From Candidatus Hydrogenedentota bacterium (GTDB taxonomy: Bacteria > Hydrogenedentota > Hydrogenedentia > Hydrogenedentales > CAITNO01): a DNA stretch of 8,957 nucleotides. Positions 5,385 to 8,957 of the stretch are shown in pieces (the first letter of the stretch is position 1; each line of letters opens with the position of its first letter). Both the position numbers and the translations under genes were made by a program. The notes below the pieces were generated by a model, which was not told the DNA's origin, searched no databases, and saw only the letters and a program-made list of their open reading frames with translations. The stretch is from assembly GCA_903822375.1 (NCBI GenBank), contig CAIJOU010000035.1, positions 1 through 8,957 on the forward strand, read 5' to 3'.

Positions 5385-6299
5385 ATGCCCGAAAAGTCGC
5401 TGCTCCATATGCCCGGGATCGTCACGGTTCTGAACACGCCGTTCACGGCGGATGACGCCCTCGATATTGACGGGTTGAAGAAGAACGTGGCGTATGCCCT
5501 CGACACGGGAGTGGCCGGATTCCTCGTGCCTGCCATGGCCGCCGAAGTGGGCAAACTCAGTCCGGCAGAACGCGAGACCATGGTTCTCGCCGTGCTCGAA
5601 AGAGTCGGCGGCAGGGTTCCCGTCATCGGCGGTGCATCGGCTCCCACGACGGAGGCGCGTATTGAAACGACGAAGCGGCTGGTGGCACTCGGTTGCGACG
5701 GCATCCTGGTCAGCATCCCGTTTGAGAACGAGTTGCAGTATGCCCGGGACGTCGAGGCCGTTGCCGCGCAGCGTCCGCCCTTTCTCATGCTTCAGGACTG
5801 GGATGCGACGGGTGTCGGCGTGCCCGTGCCGCTTGTCGCGCGGCTCTTCGACGACGTGGAGGCATTTCGGTGCCTCAAGGTGGAGGTTGTCAATGCGGGG
5901 GTGAAGTACAGCGCCGTATTGGAGGCCACAGGCGGCCGGCTCCACGTGTCCGGCGGCTGGGCGGTGATGCAGATGATTGAGGCGCTGGACCGCGGCGTGC
6001 ACGCCTTCATGCCCACGGGCATGCACGAGGTCTACACCCGCATCTTCGCGTTATACCAGGCCGGACAACGCGACAATGCCCGCGCCCTGTTCGACCGGTT
6101 GCTCCCCGTGCTGGCCTTCTCCAACCAGCACCTCGACGTGTCCATCCATTTCTTCAAGCGGCTGCTGCACCGCCAGGGCATGTACGCCACGGACCGCGTC
6201 CGCCCGCCCATCCTGCCCTTTGATGCCCACCATATGCGCGTGGCCGATGAACTAATTGACCACGCCCTGCGGCTTATGCGGGAGTGCGCAAACCGCTGA
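5385..6299 (+). CDS. Dihydrodipicolinate synthase/N-acetylneuraminate lyase family protein
   Basis: The start is the ATG at 5385, giving 304 residues, the usual length for the DapA/NanA superfamily; an in-frame ATG at 5298 would translate through the terminator and is rejected. The ribosome binding site is poor (AGGAAC and GGCGG further upstream). The N-terminus MPGIVTVLNTPFTADDALD (9-27) is the standard first strand and loop of this TIM barrel. CLKVE (163-167) places K165 as the likely Schiff-base lysine. The segment normally reading LYN-x-P, whose Tyr is catalytic in DapA, here reads LQDWDATG (136-143), with no Tyr. The usual TTGE loop is replaced by AMAAEVGKL (50-58). The enzyme therefore probably cleaves or condenses a 2-keto acid rather than making lysine, for example in sugar-acid breakdown; a true DapA is unlikely. 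It is cytoplasmic. It stands alone, convergent with the membrane operon. Confidence 0.
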   Translation: MPEKSLLHMPGIVTVLNTPFTADDALDIDGLKKNVAYALDTGVAGFLVPAMAAEVGKLSPAERETMVLAVLERVGGRVPVIGGASAPTTEARIETTKRLVALGCDGILVSIPFENELQYARDVEAVAAQRPPFLMLQDWDATGVGVPVPLVARLFDDVEAFRCLKVEVVNAGVKYSAVLEATGGRLHVSGGWAVMQMIEALDRGVHAFMPTGMHEVYTRIFALYQAGQRDNARALFDRLLPVLAFSNQHLDVSIHFFKRLLHRQGMYATDRVRPPILPFDAHHMRVADELIDHALRLMRECANR

Positions 6300-6302
6300 T
6301 AT

Positions 6303-6351
6303 TATGGACTATATGGACAATGGTAGTACAGCCTGTCCCCTCCCCTGTCAA
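6303..6351 (-). promoter_or_regulatory. Promoter-like sequence and 9-base tandem repeat in the convergent gap
   Basis: On the minus strand, TTGACA (6346-6351) is followed after 17 bases by TACTAC (6323-6328, 3/6 to TATAAT). Just beyond lies ATTGTCCAT then ATAGTCCAT, two near-identical nine-base units (plus strand TATGGAC at 6303-6309 and 6312-6318). Transcription would run antisense into the 3' end of the aldolase gene. No gene follows, so the element may be chance, a remnant of a lost gene, or an antisense-RNA promoter. Confidence 0.
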
Positions 6352-6401
6352 GGGCCTCCTGCCCTCGTTCTTCATCTCTACGCTTTTTACGGTTGAATTT
6401 C

Positions 6402-8165
6402 CTATCTCATCAATCCCTTGCCGCGCGGCACAACCACGCTGTCGCCGATTGGCGGCATCTGGAAATGCCCAAAGCCTCCGTCTTTCCACACCAGGAAATT
6501 CAGCGCCGGATCATCCAGCGACCGATCAAAGGTTACGCCGATGCTCGTCGGGCCGATGGCGTTGGCCGACAGAACTTCGATCTCCACGCCGCACAGGTTC
6601 AACTTTTCCCCCTTGCGCAGCGGCCAGGAGGGGCCGCGCATGAGTTGTTCAAATTCGGTCTGCAGCATGCATCCGTCGATCACCTCCAGCGTGAGCGCGT
6701 TTTCAGCCGTGCGCGTCAGCCGGTGGTCATGCGGCGCGAGGGAAAGACAGAGCCACGGAGGCAGATTCCTGTGCCGCGTCAGCAGCGCATGGATGATTGG
6801 CGGATAGGCGCAGGCAAGCGGGTCCGGGGCCACCAGCAGCACGTTGTGCACCGCCGGGTCTTCCGAGTACACCAGCGGCGTGGCCAGGTACACCTCTTCC
6901 ACATGGCGGTCCAGTTTCATGATGATGAGCGACTGGGCCGTCCACGCCAGCGGTGGAACAATGAAATTTGCCAGCACGAGGAAGGCAACAAGCGCCATCG
7001 CAAGCCTGCGGCGCGTTCCCGCAAACTGCCGCCAGGCACCCCAGTAGTGCGCCAGTAGGGTGGCAATGACGACGCTGCCGCCGATGCTCGGCACCAGCAG
7101 CAGCCGGTTCATGGGAAAGGTGGCCGCGACGGGCAGCAACGACAGCGCCGTGCCCGGGATTATCCAGCGCAGTGTCCGACGGTGGCCCTCTTCCAGTGCG
7201 GGCCAGCACCTCCACAGCAGCCAGGCAAACAGCACCAACGCGGCAAACCCCGTCAGACTGAGCAGCGGCCGCAGCGACAGAAACAGCACCCACAAATCCA
7301 CCGGCATGGAGGCCAGCAGGCCGCCCGTGAGCGCCAGCAACCGCATGGGAAGGACCGTGACATACAGGAGCGGTTCGCCTGTCGGGTCGAGATAGGAGCC
7401 CGACCCGTGCGCGCCGTAGCCCAATCCCTTGTACAGCAGCACGTAGCCCGCGGTAACGGCCAACACCGGCAGGAACGCCTTTACTTTCCCCAAGAGGGAG
7501 TCCCGCGTGCCCAGTGCCTCATAAAAGCCCCAGAAACCCAGCACGCCGACGGCGGTCTCGCTGCCCGCAAAGCCCACGATGAGGCCCAGCAGCGAAAGCG
7601 GCAGTCCCCATCTCCAGCCCGTCTCACGCCATCGGATATACGCCACAAACCCGGCCAATGCGGGCACGGCCGCCACCAGCGCGTTCCGGTTCGCCGGCCA
7701 CACGGCCGGAAACCAGTGCGACTGGTTCAGCACAAAGATCAGCAGCGCCAGCACCGCCACCTTCCCCGGCAAGGTCCGCCGAAACAGCCAACCGCATACC
7801 AAGACCAGCGCCGCATACCACAGCGCGGAATGGATGTGCGGCCCCGTAAGATTATTCCCAAACAACAGGCGGTCCGCCCAGAGCAGCGCCGAGGACAGCG
7901 GCCGGAAAAACACCACCCGGATTTCCGGCAGTGTCCACCATGGATAGGTTCCGTGGCACAGACTCTCCTGCATGGCTGCCGGATCGCCCGAGGCAAACTG
8001 ATACAGGTTTAGCGGTCCCCCAAACTTGATCAGCCCCTCCAGCACCGCCTGATGGAAGTAGTCATCCCCAAAGGCCCCCATCCAGAACCCCGGAACCGTC
8101 AGCAGGACCGCCAACAAGCATGCCAGCCAAAGCACCCGCGGAAAACGAAATATGGAACGGGTCAC
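6402..8165 (-). CDS. Polytopic membrane protein, GT-C glycosyltransferase-like
   Basis: The preferred start is the GTG at 8165, which overlaps the upstream stop as GTGA and has GGGAAG about 8 bases before it, giving 587 residues. A GTG at 8180 would give 592 with no ribosome binding site. About 11 hydrophobic segments span residues 10 to about 415 (for example 11-30, 113-128, 135-148, 163-177, 187-210, 229-246, 301-319, 355-373, 388-406). After the first one comes AFGDDYF (31-37), an acidic Asp pair in the first outer loop as in GT-C lipid-linked sugar transferases, then FFRPLSSALLWADRLLFGNN (86-105), a pattern common in such proteins. GSETA (201-205) and PMNRLLLVPSIGGS (351-364) are further likely conserved spots. 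Residues 430-587 form a soluble C-terminal domain, probably periplasmic. It may move a sugar or lipid-linked group onto an envelope target; the substrate is unknown. It is the second gene of a two-gene operon. Confidence 0.
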   Translation of the reverse strand: MTRSIFRFPRVLWLACLLAVLLTVPGFWMGAFGDDYFHQAVLEGLIKFGGPLNLYQFASGDPAAMQESLCHGTYPWWTLPEIRVVFFRPLSSALLWADRLLFGNNLTGPHIHSALWYAALVLVCGWLFRRTLPGKVAVLALLIFVLNQSHWFPAVWPANRNALVAAVPALAGFVAYIRWRETGWRWGLPLSLLGLIVGFAGSETAVGVLGFWGFYEALGTRDSLLGKVKAFLPVLAVTAGYVLLYKGLGYGAHGSGSYLDPTGEPLLYVTVLPMRLLALTGGLLASMPVDLWVLFLSLRPLLSLTGFAALVLFAWLLWRCWPALEEGHRRTLRWIIPGTALSLLPVAATFPMNRLLLVPSIGGSVVIATLLAHYWGAWRQFAGTRRRLAMALVAFLVLANFIVPPLAWTAQSLIIMKLDRHVEEVYLATPLVYSEDPAVHNVLLVAPDPLACAYPPIIHALLTRHRNLPPWLCLSLAPHDHRLTRTAENALTLEVIDGCMLQTEFEQLMRGPSWPLRKGEKLNLCGVEIEVLSANAIGPTSIGVTFDRSLDDPALNFLVWKDGGFGHFQMPPIGDSVVVPRGKGLMR

Positions 8166-8704
8166 TTCTGCGCTTCCCACTGCTTTGAAACGGGATTAAG
8201 GATGTATTGCCCCGACGCCACCGGCCGGTACACGGACATGCGGAAGCTGCTGCGCTCGTTGAACACCGAATAGGAGGCCCACTGGCCCATTAGTTTGGGC
8301 ATGACCCCGTCGCCCTTCAACACCTCGTCGAGCGTGCCGGGATAGTGCCCCTGTGCCTTGTGGTAGGCTTCCACCAGCGGCAGCTGCCGCCCGATATAGG
8401 TTCGTACGGCGAAGGAACAGGCGCCGTTGAACAGGAAGTGCAGCGGCATTTGTGCGAGAAACACGCAGGCGATGATGACCGGAACCCTCGCCGCTTTCCA
8501 TCCCGCCGCTTTCCAGAGGACACGGGCCAGCACGCCGACCAGCAGCGCGATGAGCAGGAACAGTCCAAATCCACCGCCCACGATCAGCACCCAGTACTGC
8601 GTCACCATGGCCATGTTAACCCCGCTCACGGCCAGCGTGAGCAGTGTCAGCAGCAGCGCACCCAGTCCACCCAACAGCCGCAGCAGTATCCGGATAATCT
8701 TCAT
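8162..8704 (-). CDS. Small membrane protein with pseudopilin-like YxxxxGxYPxxL motif
   Basis: The start is the ATG at 8704 (180 residues). An upstream in-frame TTG at 8731 would add nine residues and is less likely. The ribosome binding site is weak (GGGAAA). Hydrophobic segments occur at about 5-29, 38-62 and 73-95. The C-terminal 85 residues are outside the membrane and contain LVEAYHKAQGHYPGTLDEVL (110-129), closely resembling the Y...GxYP-x-x-L stretch of GspG-type pseudopilins, though no prepilin peptidase site is present at the N-terminus. The end (SYSVFNERSSFRMSVYRPVA...GQYILNP, about 144-171) looks like beta strands. The stop codon overlaps the GTG of the GT-C-like gene by four bases, so the two are probably translationally coupled and act together in the cell envelope. 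I do not recognise a named family. Confidence 0.
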   Translation of the reverse strand: MKIIRILLRLLGGLGALLLTLLTLAVSGVNMAMVTQYWVLIVGGGFGLFLLIALLVGVLARVLWKAAGWKAARVPVIIACVFLAQMPLHFLFNGACSFAVRTYIGRQLPLVEAYHKAQGHYPGTLDEVLKGDGVMPKLMGQWASYSVFNERSSFRMSVYRPVASGQYILNPVSKQWEAQK

Positions 8705-8749
8705 GGCAGTTTCCCATAGTTCTTTCCACAACCGAAACCCAGTGCGCCC

Positions 8750-8777
8750 ATTGTATCATTGGAGGGCCCCAGTCCAA
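8750..8777 (-). promoter_or_regulatory. Putative promoter of the membrane-protein operon
   Basis: Minus strand: TTGGAC (8772-8777, 3/6 to TTGACA), a 16-base spacer and TACAAT (8750-8755, 5/6 to TATAAT). Transcription would start near 8743, about 40 bases before the ATG at 8704. The -10 box is good but the -35 is weak. Confidence 0.
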
Positions 8778-8837
8778 AGGGAAACCGGTTCCTGGGCACG
8801 GCCTTCCCCCTCCGGGCCAAATCTCCGCGGAAAAGGT

Positions 8838-8867
8838 TTGCATCGCTGCCCCGCCGTTTGCTATGCT
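8838..8867 (+). promoter_or_regulatory. Putative promoter of the rplM-like gene
   Basis: TTGCAT (8838-8843), an 18-base spacer and TATGCT (8862-8867). The -10 is the same hexamer as in the RDD promoter. The -35 is poor (3/6). The leader would be about 60 bases to the GTG at 8936 and carries AGGAGG. Confidence 0.
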
Positions 8868-8935
8868 ACGCGCCCCGTTACATTTATACGCTGAAGTCGA
8901 TTGGTGTGTCTTGGCTTGACCAGGAGGATAGCCTT

Positions 8936-8957
8936 GTGAGTACCTATTTCCCCAAAT
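8936..8957 (+). CDS. rplM: Start of a gene, probably 50S ribosomal protein L13 (cut by the right edge)
   Basis: A GTG at 8936 is preceded by a perfect AGGAGG (8922-8927) with an ideal 8-base gap. Only seven codons are visible, reading MSTYFPK with GTG as Met. L13 proteins often begin M-x-T-[YF]-x-x-K, so this is the likely identity. In most bacteria rplM is followed by rpsI (S9), which would lie beyond the window. The strong ribosome binding site and a separate upstream promoter fit a highly expressed housekeeping gene. That a gene starts here is well supported; the product name rests on seven residues. Confidence 0.

Noticed and set aside
7182..8012. A 276-codon plus-strand frame opposite the GT-C-like gene
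   Set aside because: It is Gln/Arg/Pro/His-rich, the expected complement of a Leu/Trp/Ala-rich membrane protein, and has no ribosome binding site.

Overview
This 8957-base, GC-rich (roughly 60% or more) window looks like chromosomal DNA of a Gram-negative environmental bacterium. It carries a secreted six-hairpin-type glycosidase, a ThuA-like protein with its own export signal, a dihydrodipicolinate-synthase-family aldolase and a cupin. That carbohydrate-heavy gene set, with many short operons and long repeat-bearing gaps, resembles the Planctomycetota / Verrucomicrobiota / Lentisphaerota / Hydrogenedentota type of genome. This placement is an inference from gene content, not from a phylogenetic marker.

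Layout, left to right. (1) 1-1520, minus: a secreted glycoside-hydrolase-like protein, cut off by the left edge. (2) 1521-1897: a 377-base non-coding gap holding a nested palindromic repeat of about 155 bp and a short heptanucleotide tandem repeat. (3) 1898-2815, minus: an RmlD-like NAD(P)-dependent sugar reductase/epimerase with its own promoter. (4) 3000-3758, minus: an RDD-family membrane protein ending in a zinc ribbon. It is divergent from (5) 3919-4290, plus: a small cupin that lacks the usual metal-binding histidines. (6) 4505-5296, plus: a ThuA-like exported protein, preceded by two inverted repeats and followed by a strong terminator hairpin. (7) 5385-6299, plus: a DapA/NanA-superfamily aldolase or lyase. 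(8) 6402-8165 and 8162-8704, minus: a two-gene operon with a four-base overlap, encoding a GT-C-like polytopic membrane protein and a small membrane protein with a pseudopilin-like motif. (9) 8936 to the right edge, plus: the first codons of a gene that is probably rplM (ribosomal protein L13), behind a consensus ribosome binding site.

How the genes work together: the glycosidase, ThuA-like protein, aldolase and sugar reductase could all act in carbohydrate breakdown or remodelling, but they sit in separate transcription units and no single pathway can be proved. The two-gene membrane operon next to rplM looks like a cell-envelope module of unknown substrate. I see no tRNA, rRNA, CRISPR array, transposase or phage gene. 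I found no convincing new multi-gene system. The most notable non-coding signals are the nested palindromic element at 1592-1748, the inverted repeats ahead of the ThuA-like gene, and a promoter-like sequence pointing antisense into the aldolase gene.
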